This document shows positions 1 through 7,361 of a DNA stretch of 17,059 nucleotides, in pieces; the stretch's first letter is position 1; every line of letters starts with the position of its first letter. Below the pieces are notes generated by a model. The model did no database searches. It was given only the letters and a program-made list of their open reading frames with translations, and was not told the origin of the DNA. This stretch comes from Clostridia bacterium (GTDB lineage Bacteria > Bacillota > Clostridia > Oscillospirales > CAG-272), in NCBI GenBank assembly GCA_017395715.1, contig JAFQNZ010000093.1, positions 1 through 17,059 of the forward strand. Reading direction: 5' to 3'. The translations under genes and the position numbers were made by a program.

Positions 1-308
1 CCAAGCTGTGCGTGCTGCGGCACATGAGACTGCACAAACAGCGTGCATTTTTCGGGATCAATGCCTGCGGCAAGGTAGATTGCGAGAAGCTCGTAGGTGT
101 GGCGGCGAAGCTCCGCCGGCACCTGACGCACGGTGATAGCGTGCATATCGACCACACAGTAGATGCAGTCGTAGGTATCCTGAAAAGCGATCCAGTTTTT
201 GATCGCACCGAGATAGTTGCCGAGTGTCAAATTACCGCTCGGCTGAATGCCCGAAAAAATCGTGGGCTTTTTCACCTGTTCCCCTGCGGGAGTAAGAATG
301 TCTGCCAT
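1..308 (-). CDS. trpS: Tryptophan--tRNA ligase, N-terminal part (gene runs off the left edge)
   Basis: Charges tRNA-Trp with tryptophan in the cytoplasm (class Ic synthetase). The 102 visible residues open with the Rossmann-fold signature: PSGNLTLGNYLGA at about residues 23-35, in which TLGN (28-31) is the TrpRS version of the HIGH motif, followed by VVDMHAIT (52-59), matching the family's DLHA-type motif. The start ATG is at 308. A purine-rich but weak ribosome-binding site (GAAAGAAC) lies just upstream. The gene sits 30 bp behind the aminotransferase in the same direction with no terminator between them, so co-transcription is likely. The KMSKS half of the enzyme lies outside the window. 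The family is certain; only completeness is unknown. Confidence 0.95.
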   Translation of the reverse strand, partial: MADILTPAGEQVKKPTIFSGIQPSGNLTLGNYLGAIKNWIAFQDTYDCIYCVVDMHAITVRQVPAELRRHTYELLAIYLAAGIDPEKCTLFVQSHVPQHAQL

Positions 309-338
309 AATATATCAACCGTTCTTTCTTTACAAATT

Positions 339-1535
339 TTATTTCGCCTGTGTCATTTCCGAAACAATCTCAGAAAGGATCTTCACGCCTTCCACGATCT
401 GTTCATCGGTGGGAGTCGCGTAGGTCAGGCGGAAGGAGTGCGACACAGCCGCTTCATCGGGGCTGAACGCCGTACCGGGCACAACTGCCACAAAACGCTC
501 AAGCGCACGCTTGACAAACGCCGAAAGCTCAATTTCTTCAGGCAGCGTACACCACAGGAACAAACCGCCCTCGGGACGCGTGTAGGTGACGCATTTCGGC
601 ATATACTCGTCGAGAGCCTTCAGCATGATACCCGATTTTCTCTTGTAGATCTCGCGGATCTTGGCAATGTGTGCATCCATGTCATAGCGTTCCATGAATG
701 CGGCACACAGCATTTGGAAAAACTGATTGGTGTGAACATCCTCCACCTGCTTTGCCACCACCATTTTCTGGGCAATGGCATCGGGCGCGGACACAAAACC
801 AACGCGCATACCTGCGGAAAGCACCTTCGAAAAGGAACCGCAGTAGATCACAATACCGTCGGTATCCATCGATTTAATGGTGGGGACTTCTTCACCGGCA
901 AAGCGAAGCTCGCCGTAAGGATTGTCTTCAAGAATCACAAGCGAATGCTTCTTGGCGATCTCGTAGATCTTCTTTCTTTTTCCAAGAGAAGTGGTAATTC
1001 CCGCCGGGTTGTGGAAGGTGGGAATGAGGTACAAAAGCTTGGCGTTCGGATTTTCGATCACGGCTTTTTCAAGCGCATCGGTATCAATGCCGTCTTCAGC
1101 AAGCGGCACGCCGACAAGACGCGCACCGTTCGAACGGAAAGCGTTGAGCGCGCCGATAAAGGAAGGGTCTTCGCAAAGAACCACGTCCCCCTCGTTGCAC
1201 ATCACCTTGCAGGCAAGCTCAATGCCCTGCTGACCGCCCGATACCACAAGAAGGGTGTTGCCCTCTTTTTGGCAGCCGAATCGCTCGGCAAGACGGTCTT
1301 CAAGCTGTTTTCGAAGCTGCGGATAGCCTTCGGTGATACCGTATTGGAGCGCCTTGGTGGCATCCTTTTCCAAAATTTCCTGTGCGAGCAAAGCAAATTC
1401 TTTTGCGGGAAATGACTCTGCCGCAGGGTTGCCCGCCGCAAACGCAATGATGCGCGGGTCGGTCAAACTCTTAAAAATTTCACGGATAGCAGAAGGCTTC
1501 ATCACCTTCAGCTTGTCCGAAATGTTGTATTCCAT
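339..1535 (-). CDS. PLP-dependent aminotransferase, class I/II (2-aminoadipate or aromatic aminotransferase-like)
   Basis: Cytosolic fold-type I aminotransferase of 398 residues, the usual size. Visible motifs are SGGQQGIEL (about 99-107, PLP phosphate region), HNPAG (175-179, with the cofactor-contacting Asn), LEDNPYGE (202-209, Asp and Tyr contacting the pyridine ring), the Schiff-base lysine in SFSK (K237), and a C-terminal SFRLTYA that holds the substrate-carboxylate arginine. The overall pattern resembles standalone relatives of MocR aminotransferase domains, such as LysN-like 2-aminoadipate transaminases, but the amino-acid specificity cannot be read from sequence. An in-frame extension to 1694 exists, but it would cross the promoter; the ATG at 1535 gives the canonical N-terminus and has an AAAGAGAG site ahead of it. 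The gene is followed by trpS, which may hint at a link to aromatic amino acids (inference). Confidence 0.9.
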   Translation of the reverse strand: MEYNISDKLKVMKPSAIREIFKSLTDPRIIAFAAGNPAAESFPAKEFALLAQEILEKDATKALQYGITEGYPQLRKQLEDRLAERFGCQKEGNTLLVVSGGQQGIELACKVMCNEGDVVLCEDPSFIGALNAFRSNGARLVGVPLAEDGIDTDALEKAVIENPNAKLLYLIPTFHNPAGITTSLGKRKKIYEIAKKHSLVILEDNPYGELRFAGEEVPTIKSMDTDGIVIYCGSFSKVLSAGMRVGFVSAPDAIAQKMVVAKQVEDVHTNQFFQMLCAAFMERYDMDAHIAKIREIYKRKSGIMLKALDEYMPKCVTYTRPEGGLFLWCTLPEEIELSAFVKRALERFVAVVPGTAFSPDEAAVSHSFRLTYATPTDEQIVEGVKILSEIVSEMTQAK

Positions 1536-1561
1536 ATGATATAATCTCTCTTTCTCAGTCG

Positions 1562-1582
1562 CTCTCTGTCCCGTACAGAGAG
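1562..1582. promoter_or_regulatory. Perfect 8-bp inverted repeat in the aminotransferase leader
   Basis: CTCTCTGT (1562-1569), a 5-nt spacer, then ACAGAGAG (1575-1582) form a perfect dyad. It lies just downstream of the predicted start site (about 1587) of the leftward aminotransferase promoter and upstream of its ribosome-binding site. It could be a repressor operator or an mRNA hairpin; it lacks a T-run, so it is not an intrinsic terminator. The dyad is seen; the role is inferred. Confidence 0.5.
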
Positions 1583-1593
1583 TATTACAGATT

Positions 1594-1622
1594 ATTTTAT
1601 CATTTTCATCGGGATATTTCAA
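1594..1622 (-). promoter_or_regulatory. Sigma-A promoter for the aminotransferase-trpS unit
   Basis: Reading leftward, the -35 TTGAAA (1617-1622) and -10 TAAAAT (1594-1599) are separated by 17 bp. This near-consensus promoter starts RNA at about 1587, some 52 nt ahead of the aminotransferase ATG. It lies back to back with the promoter at 1642-1670. Confidence 0.75.
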
Positions 1623-1641
1623 GAGTAAAAAGGAAAAATAC

Positions 1642-1670
1642 TTGAAAAAGAGAAAAAAATATGCTACTAT
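1642..1670 (+). promoter_or_regulatory. Sigma-A promoter for the 1721-3690 gene cluster
   Basis: The -35 TTGAAA (1642-1647) and -10 TACTAT (1665-1670) have 17-bp spacing. Predicted transcription starts near 1677, and the ATG at 1721 follows. Only 19 bp separate its -35 from the -35 of the divergent aminotransferase promoter, so a regulator bound here could affect both. Confidence 0.7.
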
Positions 1671-1720
1671 AGATAAAAGAATGTCAGTTGACAATGAGCG
1701 AAAGGCATATAGAACCGATT

Positions 1721-2752
1721 ATGAACGAAAACCAAGAAAATCTCAACCTCTCCCCCGAGGAAGAAAATGAAAAAAAAGACCTGACCCGCGAAGCCAATAC
1801 CCAAAAGCAAGAAGCGGCGCAGGCTGCCGAAGACACCCAAAAGGCAAGAGAATCCTTTGAAGGGGGCGATGTCGGCACAGAACATCCGCACGAAGAAAAA
1901 GACACCTCGTATATGGATGAATATGTTGAAAACAAGAAAAACAAGCTCTCTATCGGCAAGATCTTAAAATACATCTTCTACGGCATCATTCTTTTTGTGT
2001 TTATCCTGAGCATTTACCGCATCTTCGTGCAGAACCGCGACCATGCCGACTATCTTGTTTGGACAGACGAAGCGATCAAGGCGTATGAAGAAAACGGCAA
2101 ACTGACCGTTTGGACGCAGGAAATGTCCAGCTTCACCTTTGCCCTTGAGCGCGACGAAAACGGCATTCCGATCAAAGAAAACGAATATGTGTACCTCTAT
2201 TCTCCTTTCAGCGAGCGAGAAGTCATCCGCCCCATCGAAGGTACCACCAAAACCGAAACTGTCAGCTTCCGCGGTGTGTATAAAGTCAGCGGACCGATGT
2301 ATATTGAAGAAACCAAGCAGTTCATCCTCACCTTCCGCGTCAACCGCACAGCGGGCGATGTGCTGAAAGAACTGTACCACCTCGACACCAAGCCGAGCGG
2401 TGACAGTTACATCTTCACATTAGAGGATAATAAAGGCAACACCTATACCGACTACGACTATGTCACCTTCACCGAAAACTCCTACTATTTCTACCGCATC
2501 GTCTTTAACGGCGTCAACTACCCGTTCTTCAAGAACTATCTTGATGTTAAGGAAGAGGATATTCTGGAACTCAAGCTGAACATCTTCTATAAGGACCTCT
2601 ACAATATTTCAAGTCCGGTTGATACCATGACAGTCGGCAATAATCTGATCACACCCGACAAATACGATCTTGACGATGCGCTTCCCGCCAAAAAGCCTTC
2701 CGATCTGCACGAAGGCTACGACTGGTCCAAAGAATACCCATCAAAAGACTAA
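1721..2752 (+). CDS. Single-pass membrane protein with acidic coil-like N-terminus, unknown function
   Basis: The protein has 343 residues from the ATG at 1721. Residues 1-75 are highly charged and rich in Glu, Lys, Asn and Gln (disordered or coiled-coil-like). They are followed by one hydrophobic helix at about 81-103 and a roughly 240-residue extracytoplasmic domain rich in Tyr, Thr, Asp and aromatic residues, suggesting a beta-rich fold. There is no cleavable signal peptide, so the N-terminus is probably cytoplasmic. I do not recognise the family. The start is a judgement: TTG 1688 and ATG 1694 are in frame, but they lie within 17 nt of the predicted RNA start and have no ribosome-binding site, whereas 1721 follows GAAAGG at 1700-1705. 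It is first in a three-gene cluster with 2776-3432 and 3523-3690. Confidence 0.8.
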   Translation: MNENQENLNLSPEEENEKKDLTREANTQKQEAAQAAEDTQKARESFEGGDVGTEHPHEEKDTSYMDEYVENKKNKLSIGKILKYIFYGIILFVFILSIYRIFVQNRDHADYLVWTDEAIKAYEENGKLTVWTQEMSSFTFALERDENGIPIKENEYVYLYSPFSEREVIRPIEGTTKTETVSFRGVYKVSGPMYIEETKQFILTFRVNRTAGDVLKELYHLDTKPSGDSYIFTLEDNKGNTYTDYDYVTFTENSYYFYRIVFNGVNYPFFKNYLDVKEEDILELKLNIFYKDLYNISSPVDTMTVGNNLITPDKYDLDDALPAKKPSDLHEGYDWSKEYPSKD

Positions 2753-2775
2753 TCCCACGAAAAAGGAAATCGTTT

Positions 2776-3432
2776 ATGAAACTGTCTCCCCAAGAAACAA
2801 CCTTCGCTTACCGTTGCCCGCACTGCGGTGCTGTCGTTTTCAGCCTGATCGGCATCTTTGCGCTCTCGGGCGATATGTTAAAACTTCGCTGTTCCTGCGG
2901 CAAAAGCGAAACGGTCATGAATTATACACAGGATAAAAAGATCCGCCTTACCGTTCCCTGCATTGCCTGCCCCAAACCCCACTACTTCACACTCGGTCAG
3001 AACAGCTTTTTCACAAGAGAAAGCGGCGTATTCCGTCTGCCTTGCCCTTACACAGGCATTGATATTGCCTTTATCGGCAAAAAAGAAGCCGTATCCGAAG
3101 CGGTAGAAAAAGCCAACGACGAACTGCTTGCCCTGATGAAAGAATCGGGTATGCAGGATCTTTCGGCAATGCGAGGCGAGGAGGAAGAAGACGATCTTCT
3201 TTCCGAAAATCCGCTTCTTGACGACGTGGTTTTCTTCACACTCAAAGACCTTGAAGCAGACGGTGCCATCCACTGCAACTGCCACGAGGAGAATGGCGAA
3301 TACACATACCGTCTCCACCACGGCAGAGTGACAATTGAATGTGAAAAATGCGGTGCTATGGCTACCCTTCCCATGTCGGGCATCAACTCGGCAGACAGTT
3401 TTCTTTCGCTCGACTCCTTAACACTCGAATAA
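2776..3432 (+). CDS. Cys-pair (zinc-ribbon-like) protein, unknown function
   Basis: A soluble, acidic 218-residue protein with a strong AAAAGGAAA ribosome-binding site, 23 bp after the preceding stop. It has Cys pairs at C14/C17 (CPHC), C39/C41 (CSC), C62/C65 (CIAC), a lone C90, then C167/C169 (CNC) and C189/C192 (CEKC). These suggest two or three small zinc-binding knuckles. An Asp/Glu-rich stretch (about 135-150) separates the N-terminal Cys region from the C-terminal one. There is no membrane segment or signal peptide. I cannot assign a family or activity. Zinc ribbons bind nucleic acid or protein, and the context gives only an association with a membrane protein and a Cys-rich membrane peptide. 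Confidence 0.8.
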   Translation: MKLSPQETTFAYRCPHCGAVVFSLIGIFALSGDMLKLRCSCGKSETVMNYTQDKKIRLTVPCIACPKPHYFTLGQNSFFTRESGVFRLPCPYTGIDIAFIGKKEAVSEAVEKANDELLALMKESGMQDLSAMRGEEEEDDLLSENPLLDDVVFFTLKDLEADGAIHCNCHEENGEYTYRLHHGRVTIECEKCGAMATLPMSGINSADSFLSLDSLTLE

Positions 3433-3522
3433 AACAAAGTGTAACAAAAGAAGCCTCTCTTCATAAGATGATACAGGAAGCCCAAACGCTTTCTGATCAA
3501 TCTGAACTATCGGAGGTTCCCT

Positions 3523-3690
3523 ATGAACTGTCTTTGCCGTTTATTCGATGATTCCACTCTTTGGCTGATCATCATCGCCGTCATTCTCATCGCCTTTTTC
3601 TGCAACAACGGATCCGGTTGCGGATGCGGCTGCGGTTGCGATTACGGTAACCGTTCTTCGAACAACGGTTGCGGTTGCGGTTGCAACTAA
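3523..3690 (+). CDS. Small Gly-Cys-rich membrane peptide (55 aa)
   Basis: A 55-residue ORF with an excellent ribosome-binding site (CGGAGG, 8 nt before the ATG at 3523), directly followed by a strong terminator. It has a short N-terminus with two Cys (MNCLCRLFDD), one hydrophobic helix (about residues 12-27, LWLIIIAVILIAFF), and a tail of alternating Gly and Cys: GCGCGCGC at about 32-39 and GCGCGCN at the end. About ten cysteines in 55 residues is extreme. The tail might bind metal, form disulfides, or be a structural or spore-associated peptide; none of these is shown. No promoter is obvious in 3433-3522, so it is probably expressed with the two genes upstream. ORF-length cut-offs would miss it. 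Confidence 0.85.
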   Translation: MNCLCRLFDDSTLWLIIIAVILIAFFCNNGSGCGCGCGCDYGNRSSNNGCGCGCN

Positions 3691-3711
3691 ACAGCTAACC
3701 TTTGTTTGTTT

Positions 3712-3746
3712 GGCTGTCTGCTGTCAAGGCAGACAGCCATTTTTTT
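3712..3746 (+). terminator. Intrinsic terminator after the Gly-Cys peptide gene
   Basis: A perfect 10-bp stem, GGCTGTCTGC (3712-3721) with GCAGACAGCC (3729-3738), has a 7-nt loop and is followed by seven T residues (3740-3746). It closes the 1721-3690 cluster. Confidence 0.93.
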
Positions 3747-3796
3747 GTGGCAAATGCCGAAACATACTATTTGTGCAAAAAAAACATAAAAACCCC

Positions 3797-3825
3797 TTGA
3801 TTTTTTTCTCATTTTGTATTATCAT
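3797..3825 (+). promoter_or_regulatory. Probable sigma-A promoter of pfkA
   Basis: TTGATT (3797-3802) and TATCAT (3820-3825) are 17 bp apart in an A/T-rich stretch. This gives a leader of about 100 nt before pfkA. The leader contains a short AT-centred dyad, GGGT...ACCC at about 3845-3859, whose role is unknown. The match is moderate; TATTAT at 3817 is an alternative -10 with poorer spacing. Confidence 0.5.
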
Positions 3826-3934
3826 ATATCTGTATGTTGTTATGGGGTTAATTATACCCAAAAAACAGCATCACGGATAAAATAAAAAGCGTGAAAATAC
3901 ACAAAGTTTGTGTATGCATAAAAGGAGACCAGAT

Positions 3935-4996
3935 ATGCGTAATTTTAGAAGAATCGGTGTACTGACCTCGGGCGGCGATGCCCCCGGTATGAACGCTGCA
4001 GTCAGAGCTGTTACAAGATATGCTCTTGCAGGCGGCGTCGAGGTCTTCGGCGTATATGAAGGATATAAAGGTTTGATGGAAGGCAACATGCGTCTCTTTA
4101 ACGAACGTGATGTTTCCAACATCATTTCCCGCGGCGGTACTGTACTGTATTCGGCAAGAAGCGATGAATTCCGTACCGAAGAAGGCTTGCAGAAAGCCAT
4201 CAAGACCTGTCGCGACAACAACATCGACGGTATCGTTGCCATCGGCGGCGACGGCACCTTCCGCGGTGCCACCGACCTCACCGCAAGAGGTCTTCCCTGC
4301 ATCGGCATTCCCGGCACCATCGACAATGACATCACCGCCACCGAATATACCATCGGTTGCGATACTGCTATGAACACCACCCTTGAAATGGTTGACAGAT
4401 TGCGCGACACCTGCGAATCTCACGCCCGTTGCAACGTGGTTGAAGTCATGGGCAGAAACGCAGGCTATATCCCGCTTCATGCCGGTCTTGCCGTTGGCGC
4501 ATCCGCTATTCTGATTCCCGAGATCCGTTTTGACGAAGATGAAGTCATCGAAAAACTCATGGTTTCCAAGGAATACGGTAAGCGTAATTTCATCATTTTG
4601 ATTTCCGAAGGTCTTGGCAACTACGGCGAAGGCCTGTCCCGCCGCATTGAAGAGCGCACAGGCATCGAAACCCGTTTTGCCCGTCTTGCCCACGTTGTCA
4701 GAGGCGGCTCGCCCACACTGCGCGATCGTGAGATTGCTTCCGAAATGGGTGTCGAAGCAGTCAAGCTTCTCCTTGCCGGCAAGAGCAACCGCGTTGTCTG
4801 CATGAGAAACAACAAGATCGTGGATATCAACATTGCTTACGCGCTCACGCTTGACAGAATGTACAAAGGTAAGCTCAAACCCGAAGAGCTTGAACCCTAC
4901 AGCGAAAAGGAAATCAAGGAAATGCGCGACTACTGCGCTAAAAAACGCGCCGAAATGGAACGCTTCTATAAGATCAACCTTGACATCTGCAAATAA
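3935..4996 (+). CDS. pfkA: ATP-dependent 6-phosphofructokinase
   Basis: Phosphorylates fructose 6-phosphate to fructose 1,6-bisphosphate, the committed step of glycolysis. The protein has 353 residues; the ATG at 3935 is preceded by AAAGGAGA, while an in-frame ATG at 3908 lacks a site. Motifs are GGDAPGMN (13-20), GGDGTFRG (104-111), PGTIDND (126-132, catalytic Asp130) and EVMGR (170-174, substrate binding). Gly at the fourth position of GGDGT and Gly in PGTIDND, in place of the Asp and Lys of pyrophosphate enzymes, point to ATP as phosphate donor. It is about 30 residues longer than the 320-residue E. coli PfkA, with a charged C-terminal helix rich in Lys and Glu, as in some clostridial homologues. 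It is monocistronic between its own promoter and terminator. Confidence 0.95.
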   Translation: MRNFRRIGVLTSGGDAPGMNAAVRAVTRYALAGGVEVFGVYEGYKGLMEGNMRLFNERDVSNIISRGGTVLYSARSDEFRTEEGLQKAIKTCRDNNIDGIVAIGGDGTFRGATDLTARGLPCIGIPGTIDNDITATEYTIGCDTAMNTTLEMVDRLRDTCESHARCNVVEVMGRNAGYIPLHAGLAVGASAILIPEIRFDEDEVIEKLMVSKEYGKRNFIILISEGLGNYGEGLSRRIEERTGIETRFARLAHVVRGGSPTLRDREIASEMGVEAVKLLLAGKSNRVVCMRNNKIVDINIAYALTLDRMYKGKLKPEELEPYSEKEIKEMRDYCAKKRAEMERFYKINLDICK

Positions 4997-5006
4997 AAAG
5001 GTTTAT

Positions 5007-5050
5007 AAAAAAGGTATTGTGACCGACATGAAGTCACAATACCTTTTTTT
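5007..5050. terminator. Bidirectional terminator between pfkA and the cobalamin ECF operon
   Basis: An 11-bp stem, GGTATTGTGAC (5013-5023) with GTCACAATACC (5033-5043), has a 9-nt loop. It is flanked by A6 (5007-5012) and T7 (5044-5050), so it has a U-tract on either strand. It ends pfkA rightward and the S-component gene (stop at 5054) leftward. Confidence 0.93.
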
Positions 5051-5053
5051 GAA

Positions 5054-5740
5054 TTATACACCGTATTTGATCTTGATTCTCTGCAGTTTGTCTCCAAACG
5101 GTTTTGAGAGAAAGAACAAGAACAGAAAATTGGATATAGCGTATAACAGCGTGTGCGGAGAAGCGGTCACAATGGCGGAAAGAAACACTGACAGATCGAG
5201 TTGATCATAGTACCAAAGCACCGTCCAAATATCCATCAGCACCGAGAAAGCAATTCCCGAAACAACACCAAAGAGCAAAAGGAACACCCTGTTTTTTTTC
5301 AGTGGCATTGCCAAAAATCCCGCAATCAGTCCAACAAGCCCCCATGCAAGCATTTGAAACGGCGTCCAAGGACCTTGACCAAAATAGAAATTAGAGAGAA
5401 GCGCCGAAAAAGCGCCCACCATAAACCCCGCCTCACTGCCAAGATAAAGCGCCGTGATCACCGTCAAAGCGGTAACAGGCTTGAAAAGCGGAATCAAGCG
5501 CCCGACCACCGAAAGCGCGATCATGACCGAAACGATCACAATTCGCCTTGTGCCGATCTCTTTTCTCTCAAAGCCTGCAACAAAGAAGACAACCGTGAGA
5601 ATTGCCACGAACAGCGAAACAAAAATATGCCTTTTTTCATCCAAGATCAGTGTTCCGGCAACTGCCGCTGACGGAATCAGAACAAACGGAATGAGAATTT
5701 TGAGAGCAGTTCGAAGAGTTGGACTTCTGACTTCAAGCAT
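5054..5740 (-). CDS. ECF transporter S component, probable cobalamin-binding (CbrT-like)
   Basis: A substrate-binding membrane subunit of an ECF-type vitamin transporter: 228 residues with about six hydrophobic helices. Conserved-looking features are the GxxSALLSNFYFG turn followed by GPWTPFQMLAWGLVGLIAG, typical of S components that work with EcfAAT. The start is ATG 5740, preceded by AGAAAGGGG; it overlaps the ATPase stop by 8 bp, indicating translational coupling. A longer in-frame start at 5782 lies inside the ATPase gene and lacks support. The substrate is inferred from context: the cobalamin riboswitch at the head of the operon and the transcobalamin-like proteins encoded upstream. The S-component fold alone does not identify the vitamin. 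Confidence 0.85.
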   Translation of the reverse strand: MLEVRSPTLRTALKILIPFVLIPSAAVAGTLILDEKRHIFVSLFVAILTVVFFVAGFERKEIGTRRIVIVSVMIALSVVGRLIPLFKPVTALTVITALYLGSEAGFMVGAFSALLSNFYFGQGPWTPFQMLAWGLVGLIAGFLAMPLKKNRVFLLLFGVVSGIAFSVLMDIWTVLWYYDQLDLSVFLSAIVTASPHTLLYAISNFLFLFFLSKPFGDKLQRIKIKYGV

Positions 5741-7361
5741 CGCCGTTCCCCTTTCTGCCGTTCGCCCTGCACAGCTCGGCAATATCCTCTACCGTAACAG
5801 CGTTGGCATAATATCCCTTGATCATACGGGAGGCGGCTGTGGTATAAAAGCTGTTTTCCGAAAAGAATTCGCGCGGTGTTCCCACCGAAACAATATTGCC
5901 GCGAAAGAATAAAGCACATCTGTCGGCACACATGGCGGCAAATTCCACGTCATGTGTCACGATCAGTACAGTCACACCGTTTGTCTTTAACTTTTGCAAA
6001 ACACCGATCAAGATGCGTTTCTTTTCACCGTCAAGCCCTTTGGTCGGCTCATCCATCAGCAATAGGCGCGGCTTGGTGGCAAGCACCTTGGCAAGCGCCA
6101 CAAGCTGCCCCTCTCCGCCCGAAAGATCGTAGGGATGTTTGTCCAAAAGATGCGAAAGATCAAACGGAAGCATCGAGATATCTGCTTTGGCATCCTCTAA
6201 TTCTTCCCGAACAGTATTGCACAGAAATACGCTTTGAATGTCTTGCGGCAAAAGCGTCAAACAATTCTGATACAGTTCCCCGCCCGTATAGTCTTTGAGT
6301 TTTTTATCAAAGACGCGTATCTGTCCGCTGTATATTTTCCGTACCCCCGCAGCGCAGGAAAGTGCCGTTGTCTTCCCCGAACCGTTACCGCCGAGAATGC
6401 AGAAGATCTCATTCTCATAGACGGTGAAGCTCAGACCTTTTAACACATCGGGAAGCGCCCTTTCATAACGGAAAAACACATCCCGAAAGGCAAGCGCCTG
6501 TCTTTGGCTGTGTGTATATGCCGCCTCAACGATCGATTGGATCCTGTTTTGATACCGGGACTCCACAAAGCGTCTGCCCTCGCGGACAGTCAACGGACAC
6601 GCGCCATCTGCAGACAGCGCGTGATACACCCTTGCCGCCGTCGGCATAGATTCAAGCAAAGAATCCTCCGCTTTCAAATCGGCAATCACCTCTCTCGGCG
6701 AGCCGTTGTGTGTCAATACGCCGTCTTGTATCACAAGTAATTTGTCACACATCGGAATGACCTCTTCCAAGCGGTGCTCCACAATCATAACGGTCAGAGA
6801 AAAATCGCGGTTGAGCTTTTTCAGCGTGGCAAGAAAATCCGAAGCGGCAATGGGATCCAGTTGCGATGTCGGCTCGTCAAGAAGAATCATTTCGGGGTTC
6901 ATCACCATAACCGAGGCAAGACTCAAAAGCTGTTTTTGCCCCCCGGAGAGCGTGGAAACATCCCGCTCAAACCAATCTTCAATCCCAAAATAAGATGCCA
7001 TTTCCGCCACTCTGCGCGCAATCACACTTTGCGAAAGCCCCAGGTTTTCAAGACCAAAAGCAAGCTCGGAATAAACTTTATCGGTCACGATCTGCTCATC
7101 GGGGCGCTGTGCCACAAAACCGATCTTCTCGGGCGCGATCTCTGCAATGGGTTTGCCAAAAAAGGTGATCTCTCCGATCTCACTGCCACTTGGTGCGATC
7201 TCACGCTTAAACCGACGCAGCAGCGTGGATTTTCCGCTTCCCGTTGCACCGCACAGCACAACAAACTCGCCCGAATCAACCGTAAAACGCACATGATTCA
7301 CACAAGGACGCTCACACATCGGATAGGTAAAACTCAAATCTTTGACTGCAAGTATTTCCAT
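5733..7361 (-). CDS. ECF transporter ATPase, two ABC domains fused in one chain (EcfA-EcfA')
   Basis: Hydrolyses ATP to drive the ECF importer. The 542 residues carry two complete nucleotide-binding domains. NBD1: Walker A GATGSGKST (38-46), Q-loop Q85, signature LSGGQ (138-142), Walker B ending LLDEP (E163), H-loop H196. NBD2: Walker A GGNGSGKTT (324-332), Q373, signature LSGGE (413-417), Walker B LLLMDEP (E438), H470. All catalytic residues are present in both halves, so both sites should be active. Many Firmicutes encode the halves as separate genes (ecfA1, ecfA2). The start at 7361 follows ACGGAGGAAC; the longer ORF to 7457 runs into ecfT. The gene overlaps ecfT by 28 bp and the S-component gene by 8 bp. 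Confidence 0.93.
   Translation of the reverse strand: MEILAVKDLSFTYPMCERPCVNHVRFTVDSGEFVVLCGATGSGKSTLLRRFKREIAPSGSEIGEITFFGKPIAEIAPEKIGFVAQRPDEQIVTDKVYSELAFGLENLGLSQSVIARRVAEMASYFGIEDWFERDVSTLSGGQKQLLSLASVMVMNPEMILLDEPTSQLDPIAASDFLATLKKLNRDFSLTVMIVEHRLEEVIPMCDKLLVIQDGVLTHNGSPREVIADLKAEDSLLESMPTAARVYHALSADGACPLTVREGRRFVESRYQNRIQSIVEAAYTHSQRQALAFRDVFFRYERALPDVLKGLSFTVYENEIFCILGGNGSGKTTALSCAAGVRKIYSGQIRVFDKKLKDYTGGELYQNCLTLLPQDIQSVFLCNTVREELEDAKADISMLPFDLSHLLDKHPYDLSGGEGQLVALAKVLATKPRLLLMDEPTKGLDGEKKRILIGVLQKLKTNGVTVLIVTHDVEFAAMCADRCALFFRGNIVSVGTPREFFSENSFYTTAASRMIKGYYANAVTVEDIAELCRANGRKGNGDA

Noticed and set aside
12..1415. Long rightward ORF (467 codons) opposite trpS and the aminotransferase
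   Set aside because: It is the antisense shadow of two recognisable genes; its product is rich in His, Arg and Phe with no domain, and it has no ribosome-binding site.
3848..4693. Leftward ORF opposite pfkA
   Set aside because: Antisense to a clear phosphofructokinase; low-complexity composition and no supporting signals.
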